Below, one piece after another: positions 1 to 30,809 of a stretch of DNA of 64,000 nucleotides (its first letter is position 1; each line of letters opens with the position of its first letter). Source of the DNA: Dryobates pubescens (taxonomy: Eukaryota > Chordata > Aves > Piciformes > Picidae); assembly GCF_014839835.1 (NCBI RefSeq), contig NC_071616.1, positions 35,357,307 through 35,421,306 on the forward strand, given 5' to 3'. Below the pieces are notes generated by a model, which had not been told where the DNA came from, did no database searches, and saw only the letters and a program-made list of their open reading frames with translations. Made by a program: the position numbers and the translations under genes.

Positions 1-3000
1 ATGGGACCTCATGGGCTGCACACATAAACATTGAGGGAGCTGGCTGTCCCTGCAAGACCACTCTCGAGTATCATCTTTGGAAGGTTATGATGATCAGGGG
101 AGGTTCCTGAATATTGGAAGAAAGCAAATATCACCACTAACTTCAAGAAGGGCAAGAAATACAGTCTGAGGAACTGCAGGTTGAGAAACCTTACCTTGAA
201 CCTTGGGGAGGTAATGGGGAAAAAAAACAACTTGAAACTATTTTCAGACATTTTGTGGGCAAGAAGCTAATTTGGAGTAGTTATGAAGGTGAAATCCTGC
301 CCAGTGTCCACATATGATCAGGTGGTGACACTTCAGACTTTTCACATTTCACTGCCACAGAACTTTCAAATCAGCAGCTGAAGTTTGCTCTCTTTTATTT
401 CAATTTGGTTAGGGAAAACAGTAGGGCAGTGGGGTGTGCAGTTTGATGTATAGTTCATCTTGTTCTCTATCAGTTATGCAGCCTGCCACATGTCTGTGGC
501 ATTGTACTTGATGCTACTGAGTTGGTTTTGCCTTGTAAAACCTGAGTGATTCTTCCCTGACACTCCAACAGCAAACTGCTTCGGGAGTTCCTTCTCAGCT
601 ACTCGTCCTGCTGCTCTTCCTCTAACTTTCTTAATTCAGTTGTTTCTGTTCCAAATAAAAATTCTGAAACTATGGAGAAGGCCCTCTCCTTCCTTTCCTG
701 TCAGTGTAAAATGAATAGTATCATAGAGTTGACTCAGAGCACAGTAATAGAGCTGAGTGCATTGACATGAGGGAGCAGTAGAATCTGGCCAGGTGGACAT
801 GGGGATACAAATGGGCAGGAGACAGAAGGAAGGAGAAGAGAGAAAACTGAAGTCTGTGAATTCACACTGCTGCAAACTGAGCTGCAACTGAAACCATGCA
901 AACATGGTGAGTTGGCATGACCTGAGCAGTTATGCAGTCTCACTGTTGGTTAGGTTCTTGGTCTTTTTTCTTAGTGACTAACTGGAGTCCTTCCCATAAC
1001 AAGCTGCTTTTGCAGAGTCTATATAACTACTGTACTTAGTCTCTTCCAAAACCAATCTGTAACTTTTACTACTCTGCTGGAAAAAAAGCTCTTTTCCTGT
1101 CAATTTGCTTACAAGTCTTTCTGCTTTCCAGACAATGTTTCAAGCTTTGTGCATTTAACTCCTAAAGATTCATTTCTGGAGGACTTCTGTAGGTGCTGAA
1201 TGCCCTAAATTGAGGAAATGCTTATTTAATATATTAGGGCTTGTCTGCCTAAGTAAATTAATCCAGGGCAAAATGAGGTGTGAATTTTGAAGCGAATGAA
1301 GAAATCCCAATTTAGCTCAGTATGTGGAGGCTTTGTTCCAAGTTACTTTAATCCACTTTAGGCTTCAAAACAGCTGCATACTCTGAACCCAGAACACTGG
1401 AAAAAGGAGTTAATAAGGAGCCAGTCTTTCTGTCAGTGACTTTGTGTCATGTTTTCTTGTGATGCAGTGAAAGGGGATTGATTTCAAGCAGCTAATCATT
1501 AAAGCAGCCCTAAGATCTGATCCCTCTGCTGAACTGTAGCAACAATATCCACCAGGAAAAGGAACTGGAATGAACAGACTTGCAGAGAGCTGGCAGAAAG
1601 CTTCTTCAAGTCAGTGACAGTGAGGAAAACTTGGTGGCTCATCCTTGTGCAATAACTAAGGCTGTTACGGCATTTTCTTCTAAACAAAGTCCAGCCAGGT
1701 TTGGCCACAAGGAAGAGAAGCTTGTGTTGTAAATGCTGATACTTGTAATGATTCCTTGTTCTTATTAAATCAACCCACATGATGAGGAACAGTTCTCAGT
1801 TACAATTTTAACCGTTTTATGTAAATAGAACTTCCTTGCCTGAAAATATTTGGCTCAGGATCAGAGTGAAGTCCCTCATAACCTGCATCCCTGTGGGCTA
1901 GTACTTTCTTTTCAGTGATGAAAAATATATTACACTCTCCTGAAGTCAGAGTTCACCAATGCCATTTCCTTTGTAGTCTTTGCTGGTCACATGGTCCTTT
2001 TTGTTTTAAATTAATAAAATCCTAAATCTGCATTCAAGAATAACAGTTAAGACTCTTTCAACAGAAACTCAACCTTAAATTGTTTCCATATGGGATCTTT
2101 ACTTAAAGCTCTGGCAAACTGTGCCCACGCTTTTCTTTTGGGGGTTTTGTTGGTTGTTTTGGGTTTTGTTTGGTTTGGGGGTTTGTTTTGGTTTTGGTTT
2201 ACCGAGGTCCAGCTTGGCTTTGTTGCTCCCCCTACATTTTAGAACGCAGAGGTTTTCGCTGCCAGATATAACAAGCGTGAGCAAGCATGAGGGGATGTTG
2301 TTTAAAGAAACAAAAACTTGAACTATCCCTCCAGGAAGGAAAAGCATGTAGGGATATTAACCCCTGTCTGCCAGCTATTCTCAAGAGACAGGCATTTGAC
2401 CCAGAACATGTTAAAATTGGAGCATTAATGCTGCGTTAGTTGCATGCTGGAGGAATTTCTGAATGTGTCTATCTGAATAAATTTACAGTTCAAGGGAGTG
2501 CAGAATGGCAATTTTTTTAACTCAACCTTTGAGTTCAAAAATCCCATTGGACTTGGAAGTCATCTTCTGAATTCATTTCTTTGTCACTTGCCTGGATAAT
2601 TAGCCTGCAATGTACTGTTGCAGAATTATCTGCAGCAACTGATTTATTTTGTACCTTGCTCCAGGAGTGTTCTGTAGAGAGATGAAGTTTAGGGTTTGGC
2701 TTTTAGCAAACCCTGTTGTGAACCAGTGTCTTATCAAAGAGATTGCAACATAAAGAAAGTATGATTAACTGAGCTGGGACTTTACTCATTTCTTACATTA
2801 GCAGATGTTTGTTCTCTGGTAAACTTCATAACATTTGTATTCAGGTCAGTGGTGAAAGGTTTTCCTAGCTTGTTCTGGGCCACCAGCTGTGTGAGTGTTG
2901 TTTTGTGGTACCCTCATTCAATGGGACTTGTTTTCTAGAGAGAAAATGCTTGAGATCCTACCCAGAATAACCTTTTTTTTTTTTTTTCATTCCTTGGATT

Positions 3001-3626
3001 AGCTGGAAAGAATCTCCTATGCAATGTTGTTAACAATGTGGTTAACATCTCTAGTTGTATATGGACAATGCAAATTAACCAAATGGAGACATAACAAATA
3101 CTTCACACAGTGTTGCAGTTTGCTTTTCACTATCTTGCAATCTCACAAAAGAGAGTATGTCAGAGATGGTATACTAACAGGTACACTAACACACAGGTTG
3201 GTTTCATTCTGAATGATTCACTAAGAGGAGTCATTTTTTCCTTTTCAGCTCTGTTACCTCCAGAATGGGAGGAACATTGCTCTTGGTTTTTTCCTGTCTG
3301 TGAACAGTCATGAGTTTTGGGGGATGACTGTGAAATTTGAGTTAGTATTGCTGGATATTATGATCCCACCTTGGAACTGCAGTAGTCAGATGAGTGCAGA
3401 GCCACTCTCCATTGAGTGACCAGTGCTGCTCCCTTGGTCTTGAGACTTCTAAATGCTAAAATCAAATTACATCCTATGCGCCTCTGAAGCTACAGACTTC
3501 TAGCACAACCCCACCTCACTTAAGTAAAATGTCTCTCAGCAGACTGCAGCCATGTGAAAAGGAAGATGTGCTGATAAATTGCTTGCATGTGTCTCTTCTG
3601 CTGATCTACTGTGGTCTCTCTCTCAG
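1..3626 (+). other. SPTLC2: Last intron of SPTLC2 (partial)
   Basis: The stretch lies upstream of the last SPTLC2 coding exon and ends in a pyrimidine-rich acceptor with AG at 3625-3626. I found no further SPTLC2 exon here. Reading frames in the stretch are short and resemble no family I know. A T/G-rich low-complexity tract sits at about 2141-2201 and a T run at about 2972-2988. Nothing else is recognised. Confidence 0.75.
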
Positions 3627-3746
3627 GCTTTAAAAGAAATCAATGAAGTTGGGGACCTTTTGCAACTGAAATATTCCCGTCACCGTTTGGTACCTCTCTT
3701 GGACCGGCCATTTGATGAGACAACATATGAAGAAACAGAAGACTGA
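3627..3746 (+). CDS. SPTLC2: Serine palmitoyltransferase subunit 2, last coding exon
   Basis: This is the C-terminal end of the long-chain base subunit of serine palmitoyltransferase. That ER-membrane, PLP-dependent enzyme condenses serine with palmitoyl-CoA in the first step of sphingolipid synthesis. The exon follows a strong acceptor at 3625-3626 and reads 39 codons to TGA at 3744-3746. The peptide contains [19 protein letters not shown] and ends [10 protein letters not shown], which matches the human SPTLC2 C terminus almost residue for residue. The PLP lysine and the rest of the catalytic domain lie upstream of the window. Same-strand placement before ISM2 fits the human gene order. Phase 0 at the exon start is inferred from the protein match. 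Identification is near certain; only the tail of the gene is present. Confidence 0.95.
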   Translation, partial: ALKEINEVGDLLQLKYSRHRLVPLLDRPFDETTYEETED

Positions 3747-6700
3747 ACTCCCTCCATGTGCCTTGGTGGGATGGACACACCCTGTGGAACACTCCGTGGC
3801 ATACAGGCCAACAGCGTCCATGAACAACACACTTGTGACTGCTTAGCGTAAAAGACATTTCCTCACGATACTGAAGTGGCCACATCAGCTCTAAATGGCA
3901 TTTTGTAAATAAGGAGAAGAGGAGAGGAAAGAGAAAAAAAAAGCTTTGATTCCTGTGTCTTCAGGGTCTGGCCCTAGAGGTGCTTGGCTTATATATTTTT
4001 TTTGTCTCTTGTTGCTTTTTTATTTATTTGTCTCAGTGAGTTCACAGCAACCCACACTGGCTGTGGCTGATCAGATCAGACTTTGTATGCACCATGAGCC
4101 TCCCAAATGCTGGCTGAGATGTTGTGAGCATGTGTGACGCTGGCATGGCAGCATTTCCAGTGTCACTGCTAGGTGTCTGACCTTCCTAGTAAGGAGTGAG
4201 CTGACCTGTCTGTTCTTGGAGACTTCTAGAGAAGCTGTTGATTGCTAACTTTGACATATTTAACAAGATGGATAATCAACCAAAGCTGGTTTTGTTGGTG
4301 GTTTTTTGGGGTTCTTTGTTTTATTGTTTGTTTTTTTTTCCTCTTGCAGTTATTTGTGTTTAAAACTTGAATTTAGCCTTTTTTAAAAATAAATGTGTTG
4401 TTGACATGTCACTGACAGGATCATTGTTCCCAAACATTTATTTAGTTTTGTAAGCCACAGACAGGATGACTTCTGGAACTCCAGCCTCTTTTCCTTCTCA
4501 GTATGGATAGTGGATTGTCTCCTGGTTTTGACACTCATTGTCCTCTTGATAATAGGGAAAGTGATGTAGAGGGGGGTTTGGTTGGGGTTTTTTTGTTTGT
4601 TTCATTTGTTGGTTTTTTGTTTTTTTTTTTAATGAGTTGTGTTTTGTCTTCCTCCTGACATATTTCTGTTTAAGAAAAGAAAACAAGATAGAGGGCAATG
4701 CACGTTAACCCCATCTGCAGGTTCGTTTTTCTTGCTTTAGAATCATTACAAAACCATGCTAAGTTCCTGAAGAGTGCTCTTTGGATTAAGAAAACCATAG
4801 CAGGCCTATACAATGGATGACTATTGCCAGAACCACTTATTTCATGCAGATCTGTGAAAGACTGATTGCTACCCTTGGCCATGCTAATTCACTGTTTCTT
4901 GTCATATATGAGATGTTCTTCACTGGCCTTGCTGCACAAGGCTTTTACCCAAAGAGCATAGACAGCTTGGATCTTGTAGCATGCATTACATTTTGGCTAT
5001 TCATCAAAGTCAGTTGGCAGCTGCATGCCTGTGTAGACCTTTTCTGAAGAGAGAATGTCCTCACAATTGCATTTAGTTTGAGAACTTTGGTGTTTTGCAT
5101 TTCTGTTACTGAGATCCAATTAACAGTCACTGAGCCAGCTGCTTTTTGGAATCCTTATTTGCAAGTTCCACACTGTCTTGCTCTGGTCGAGATTTGAAAT
5201 GGACATCTTTGCTCTAGCACACTTTAGAGGTGCTCTGCTGCTTAGTCATTGCCTTTTGCATTCTTTCAGGAAGTGGGATGGATTGTTGAAGAGGTACCAA
5301 AAAGGTCCTAACAGGAGTCTGTTGCAGTATTGTTTGTTTCTGTATTTTATATCCTGGACACATAGGGTTTCTGCTTTAACACTGATAAGTTTTGTTGGGC
5401 AGCGTGATGCTCTTTGCAGGTGACTGGAGTTTTCTAAGTCTGAGCACAGCTCAAAGCTGTTTGCCTGGTGCTACAGGAAAAAAAAAGACAAGTTCTGTCA
5501 TGTTCATTCTGCAGTTAACAATGAAGAAGCACTTTGGTCACTAAAGCCAAACAATTCTGCATGTACAACTGGTGATTTAAAGCAGAATTGGCATTTATGG
5601 AATATCTATCTTCATGTATTTATAGATCTTGTTCCACTTTAATGTAATGGAACTTCAAAACAGGAGTTCAGATTTTTACCATTGCATTTCAAAACTTTGA
5701 TTAGATGAGAAGAACTAAAACTGTTTCACAATGGGTCCAGATAACTGTTTCTTAGTCCACCAATGCTGATTTGCTCACCTTCTGGAGCACAGTCTGAGAA
5801 GTCCATGACCTGTACGTGCAACTTTACCTAGCTATGAAGTAGTCTCATTTGTTCAGCCACAGAGTGAGTAAACTGCAACTACATGAGCTTGCTTTCTCAC
5901 CTGCGTTCTGCCCAGGACTAGCTCTAACATTCCACCAGATGACCTGCTTTGTGACTTCCAAGAGGCTTTGCCTCAAAGAATTACTGCCTCTTTTTCCTTT
6001 CTTTTTTTTCCTCTTTTTTTCTTTTCATTATGGATTGTAGTATGGAACAAGAAGAGGTTAGTGCAGGAAGCCCTGTCTCCAGCTCTGGAGACTTGATCAC
6101 AAAACTGTTTAAGATCAGACAAAACTGGCCAACTTGGAGGCGTAGGCATGGGTCAGTAGGGGACTGTTGTGAGCAATCCCAGATACACCATGTGCTTGTG
6201 TCTGCTGTGTATTCAAGTTAGCTTGAAAAGCGTGATGTGTTAAGTTTAGAAGTGGGTTATCGTAGGTTCTGCAAGTCTCGAGTCTTAATCTTGTTTCTGG
6301 GATTCATCTTTAGGCCAGCTTGTCTTTAGAAGGGAGAAAAACTGGATGACATGTCAGTAATTCAGATAACTTCTGTGTAACACTTCTGAAATGGTCAATG
6401 TTTGAAAATTACTGGTCCCCGTTGGGATTCCAGTCGCACTTGTTCAGGAAATGGTGTTTGTGTTAATCTGCCATTTAGTATCTTTTTGCCTATGACTTCC
6501 AGTTCTGGGTTGCAAAGACATTTCAGAAATCATTCAGGCAGTTAGCAGCGTTTGCAAACGGCTTGGTTACATTTCAGCCCTCCCACATCCTTTTTGGGAA
6601 GCAACTTCACTCCCCCACCCCCCCACCCCCAGTCCCCTCCCCAGACCCTGGAGGTCTTTTATTCAAGGGCAGCTCTTCTGCCAAAGTCTGGTACCTGTTG

Positions 6701-9700
6701 AAGCCACTTCTGGAAAAAAAAGGAAATTACAAGTCCAAGATTTTTCACTTTTAAGTCAGTAATGCACTGAGCTTGAAAGCCAGGAATGTTTTTTTCACAT
6801 CATCTGTAAAATACTCTGCTCCCACAACTGAACGAGCAACCCAGTACTGATTTGTGCTAGGCAAACCTGTAGCATGTGTAGGATGGATTGCTACTTTGAT
6901 ATTTATGTACTAGACAGAAATGTGTGTCTCTTTTGTCCTGGCAGCAGAAGTGAATGAAAGAACCAAACTTGAAAGATCACAAAGGAAGAAAAGCTGCTTT
7001 AGAAATAGACTCCAGTCCCTGCCAACTTTTCTGAGACATTCTAATTGAAAATGACTCCTGGTATTTCTTAAGAGATGCAAAATTCAAAAGAAAATGAAGG
7101 CTGCTTTTGAACAAAAGATTTTGCCCTGTACTGTACACAGGCCAAACTTACTCATAAATATACAATAGTTACCGTACCAGTAGCTCTGTGAAGAACTTAG
7201 CAAGCAAAATTTTGCCTCTGCTGAGCAGAATGAAGAGTTTAGAACCATTGTAGTTTTCAAGGCTGATGGCCATATTCTTTTACACTTGAGAAAACTGAGA
7301 AGCTCCTATTACTAAGCATCAGCAAAGAGTGAGAGATCTGCTTCTTGTTAGAAACTGGCCTTCCCATGGAGACCTTTGTCTTAAGGAGCCTGATTCTTAA
7401 TTTTTCTTTAGTTCTTGAGCAGAGAAGACACCAAAGGGGTTTTTCATGTCAAAATACTCAAAACTTTTGGTTTTGTCGGTTGGGGGATTTTGAGTTTGTT
7501 TTTGTTTGGTTTGGTTGCTTGTTTTGTTTGGTGGGGTGGGGTTTTTTTTACACAAGAGACAAACTTTTGTATATTATCTGTGTATATGGTATATTTAACC
7601 CTTTGTTTAGTTTCTGTGGGTTTTTTCCCTCCTTAAAAAGAGCTGCTCTGATTCTTATGCTACTGGTGTAATATACTTCTGCTTTAGGCAAAAACTCAGG
7701 AGTGAATTGCCCAAACATCTTACTGTGATGAAGTTGTTCAGTGAAGGAATTGCATCATTCATCCTTCTCTTGCTGTTTCCTCTAAGAGTGTGGGAGTGAT
7801 ATCCACTGTCAGAGCTGCATCTTCACACAGAGCAGGGAAGAGGAAAGTGAGTCCTTGAAATCCTGTGCTGTGTGGTTGAAGGACTGATAGAGCAGAGATG
7901 GAGAAAAGGGGGCAGTCAGTCGTCACTTCCTCTCAGCTATATATAGGGATCTCTCTTGTGTACTTGAGTGAGCATCCCTAAGACAGGACTGCAGCTTCCA
8001 GTGCCCAAAGGGACATCCCTCAAAACCTTTTCCACATCAAGTAAATAATTTCTCTCCTTTTGTGCAAATTCTAATTTCTTTACTTCTGAAAAGTGTTTGG
8101 CTTACAGTTGTTTGCTCATCCAGAAGCCAGGTTATCCATTCAGGCAGATCATAGGAGAGGTTGGAGGAAAGCATGAGCACGAGCTCTCCATTTCAGAGAA
8201 CATCTTGCAGCACTGGATCTGATGTGCTATGCATGAGCTCCCTTGCTGCGTCCCAGAGAAGGAAACTTGTGAAGATTTATCCCAATACACAGTGCCCAGT
8301 CAAAATGTGTACAGTTTATACATACAGCTTAGACTATATTCTTTTTACAGTTTATACTCAGCCTGTGAAAGTGTCAAGCATGCTGGGATCTGTGTGGGTG
8401 GCACTTTCTGCACAGAGATAATGAGGTACCTGTGATCTGTTCTACTGATAGTGAAGCACTGAGCTATTTACCAATGCCTAGTGTGACCTCTCAGCAGATG
8501 TATTGCAGGCTTTGGTGCTGGACCTGGAACCCAAGTGGCATTGGCCCACTGTTTAGGAAGAGCACCAGTCATTCAACCTGTGTAACTTGAATGTGGTTTT
8601 GAAAGGAAGAAAAGATAAAGAAACAAAACCAAAACCAACTCAGATGCCATTGTGATAGCTTGTATTCCTGTAAATGTCCCCAGCCTTGCAGTTGTTCACC
8701 TGTCCAAGGATTTGGATGTGAAGCTAGACCACAACCATGAAGTGTTTGTGTGAAGTATTGTGCTTTATCTTTCACTAAGAGAAGCATTTGGTGCAGACAT
8801 TGAAGCTGTTGTGTTTACACACCCAAAAGGGGCTGGGTGAAGATGATGACTGCAGTGTGTGTTCAAGGCCTTAAACTGTGACTCTTGGTATGAAGAATTG
8901 AAATTAAAACTGACCTTAAAGAATGCAGTGGATTTTAACCCATGGAAGAATACTCTGTGCTTTCAGTTAAGCAATAGGTACTGCTGTTTAAGGAGCAGAA
9001 GAGGTGTCTGTATGTGAAGGCAAAAAAAAAGTGCAGTCCTTTGCACTGATGTTCCCATGTAGCAAGCATCAGTAACTTGTTGCAGAGCTGCTCGAAGTGG
9101 GAGAATTATTGAGAGGATCAGGGACCTCAGAAGCAGTGGCAGCTAGCAAATGAATTGCCTCAACAGTATGTAAACAGGCCTCACTTGAATATGCCAAGGG
9201 TTGGTGCCGTTCCCAAAAAGCCCATGGTGAAGTGAAACATGCACCATTCATCTGACCCCTGTAAAGCATTTGTCTCCTGCAAAACCTCACCCTGTTCAGA
9301 CAGTATTTCTGCTACCCTCTAACGGTATGTTAAGCTAAATGCATCTCTGGCCTTTCAATATTATTAACTTCAGACCAGTGTGAAAGAGATCAGAGGATTG
9401 TTGGAGCCTGAGGCTTTAGGCTAGCAGCCCCAAGGCCAATGGTGGCCCACATTTCCACAAGCCCTGGGCAGAATTACCAAGTCACAGCACTTTGTCTAAA
9501 ATTGCACTGTATTCTTATGCCTCTGTGTTGCTATAATGTACATATATATTGAATTTTTTTGTAGATAAGACATTTTAGATAAAATTTTTAAATGGGCTTC
9601 CCCCAAAATATTTTATGCCAGATGTCTAATTTTTTTTACACTTGGGATTAATATGAAGTTGGATGCTCCATATGCAGGGGAAAAAAAAAAATAATGGATG

Positions 9701-9860
9701 GTACATTGGCTTTAAAAAGATAACAATGCATGTTTAAAAACAAAAACCAAACACTTGGAGGAAAAAATGCTTGGGGAAAAAAATCCATTCAAATATATTC
9801 TATGTTCTGCATAATAAAGACTTTAAAAAAATATATAAAATAAAAACTGTATTGTGATGT
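3747..9860 (+). other. SPTLC2: SPTLC2 3' untranslated region
   Basis: After the stop codon there are about 6 kb without a recognisable gene, ending at two close AATAAA hexamers (9813-9818 and 9839-9844) followed by U/GU-rich sequence. Human SPTLC2 also has a multi-kilobase 3' UTR, so I read the whole stretch as one. An earlier AATAAA at 4388-4393 could give a short isoform. T/G-rich tracts occur at about 4291-4341, 4574-4632 and 7470-7551, and A/C-rich ones near 8612-8640 and 9737-9752. Short open frames here are chance. Confidence 0.65.
9813..9844 (+). terminator. SPTLC2: Distal SPTLC2 polyadenylation signals
   Basis: Two AATAAA hexamers lie 26 bp apart. The sequence after 9845 is U-rich with UGU motifs, as expected of a downstream cleavage element. 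The next stretch is intergenic and then becomes the ISM2 CpG island. Confidence 0.6.
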
Positions 9861-10780
9861 ATTTATTTTTCTTGATGCTAATGAGTCTTTTACCCTGACA
9901 GGGAGACCAAACTCCCCCCTCCTTCCCAACTCTTCTACCCTTCCCCTGCCCATCCACTCAAAAAAATAAAAAAGCCAAAAACAAACCCAGCACATGAGTT
10001 TCATATTGGAATAGCTGGGTAAAACCATAGCCTGCTTGAGAGCTCAGAGAGATCGGTGTCTGCCCATAGCTTTGGACTCCAGAGGCAGGCAACCTTGCAA
10101 GTGAGATGGACACTCAGGTGTTGCTTTTCAGTCTCAGGTCCATCGTAGAGCAACAGCCCTGATGCACAGTCTAGAGAGGCTGCTTCTTTTGGGGAGAGAC
10201 AGGTCTGCAGAGGTTGCTACTGTTCCTGAGCTGCAGTGCCCACCATAGCTCTGTGCTAGCTTCATGAAGCTGGCTATGCTGGGCAGCAAGGCTGCTACCT
10301 TTGGGTGCTGTTAGTGTTAGGCTATCAACTGTCATGCTGCTAATGAGATGTTTGAAAAGATGAGATGTTTGATAAGATGAGATGTTTGATCCATCATGCA
10401 TGGGATTCTTGACCTCACATGTCCCTTGCAGTCTGTGCCTTGTTTTAAATACTTCCTTCCATTTATCTTAGCCCCGAGTTTGCATAAACCAGATGTCGGT
10501 ATTTGAAAAGGAGGTGCCAGGTCCTATTTCAGCTGTGGGTGCAGAAATGGGACCAGACAGAAATGTTTGCCTTGGTTTTTTTTCAGGTGTCCCCTTCTGG
10601 GGTCTGGGCCAGGACTGGCACTTTTCCTCAGAGGCCTCCAAAACCTTCTTTCAAGTGTCTTTCCCTAGTAATTCCTTCATAATAATTTCCTCCACAGGCT
10701 GATGTGGAGATCCTGGAAAAGATATTCTCTACACCCCAAAGAAACAGCCTCGCCATATTTCCAGCGGGTCTTGGGGATGA
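9861..10780. other. Intergenic spacer SPTLC2-ISM2
   Basis: About 0.9 kb lies between the last SPTLC2 poly(A) signal and the ISM2 CpG island. Apart from a short tandem repeat at 10342-10391 I see nothing in it. Confidence 0.5.
10342..10391. repeat. 17-bp tandem repeat, about three copies
   Basis: Three near-identical units built on ATGAGATGTTTGATAAG follow each other. The first and last copies carry small differences. Confidence 0.8.
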
Positions 10781-12057
10781 GAAAAGATGCTGCCGGCGCA
10801 GGAGCGAGCAGATCAAATATTAAAACTTAGAGTGATGGAAACTTCCTTCTGCAGCTCGGGAACAGCCGGAGCTTTCACCGCGGAGTACAGAGCCCTATTT
10901 CTGCCTGCCACAGGCTGGCCCAGATCGGGGGTGGCCCGTCCCCGCTCACCAGCGGAGCGGCCCCAGCGCTGCTGGGATACGGGCAGGGGGGAGGCCTTAG
11001 CAAGCGGAATCCGGCTCCTCGCACTGAATCTGCTTTTCCCGGGGGCCAGGCGGGAGGCTCCGAAACCCCGATGCGGCTGAGTCCCCAGCCCCGACGCGGC
11101 TCCCGCCCCTCCACCCTCCCCGCCTCGCGCGGCCGCGCCGGAGCCCGCCGCCGCCCCGCCCCGCTCGCCGTGAGGGCGCTGCCCCGGCGCTGCGGCGGGG
11201 CTCCCCGGAGGGAAGCGCCCCGGTGCCACGAGGCTTGTGCAAGGCCGGCGCCGCCGAGGCGAGGCGAGCCGCCGCCCGAGAGCGGAACAAAGAGCCCCGA
11301 GCCGGGCCGGCACCGCCGGGTAGAGGGGGTCGCGCCCGCCCGGGCCATGCAGCTGCCGGGAGGGGAGGAGCGGCTGGCGGCGCCCCGGAGGGGACAGCGC
11401 TCGGAGGTAGCTGGGAGGAGGCTTGGCAGCGCCGGCAGCCCCCGAGCTGGGCCGGGGCGCGGCGGGGCCGTGCCCGAGGCCGGCTGCCGCGCTGCTCGCC
11501 CAGGAGGGGCTTGACCGCGCTTCATGCGAGAAGGAGCCTCTCGGCAGGGAGCAGCCGCCCGCCCTCCGGTGCCCGGCGTTGACTAAAGAGCCGCTGCAGC
11601 ACCGGAGAGTGACTCGGCGGGGGGAGGAGAAGAGGAAGATAAGAAATCAGATTGCCGAAAGGATTAGGCAGGGGGGTGGAGAGGCGAAACCCTCTTCTCC
11701 CCTCCCTCCCCCCCGCACACACTTGTGAAGCTTTTCAGAGTTATCCTTCAGCATCAGTGGCACCGGCAGCCGAGCCCGAGGGAGCAGCGACACCGAAACG
11801 TGCTCGGCAAACTGCAAGAGAGATCAGAGGGAGCGGAGCGGAGCGGTCCGGACCGGCAGACCCTGCCTCGGTTCCTGCCCGCACCCGCAGGGAACTGCAC
11901 TTCCCGTCTGCGATATTTCATATATTCTTCTTTTTTTGAATTTCCCCCCTGCGCCTTTCGCTCCCTCGAGGAGGGACGCGTTTAGCAGCTCTGCGGGCGG
12001 GCGTGCTACCGGGCCGCCTGCCCTGGGCGTGCGAGGTGGGGTGAGAGGCAGGGAGAG

Positions 12058-30809
<18,752 letters not shown>

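Noticed and set aside
1-3626. Search for the penultimate SPTLC2 exon
   Set aside because: No segment reads like the expected FPATPI or HTKEILDT motifs. The intron probably continues upstream of the window.
10813-11582. Long overlapping open frames on both strands (up to 216 aa) upstream of ISM2
   Set aside because: They lie in the densest part of a CpG island, overlap each other in several frames, have arginine/proline/alanine-rich low-complexity content and no domain. GC richness removes stop codons.
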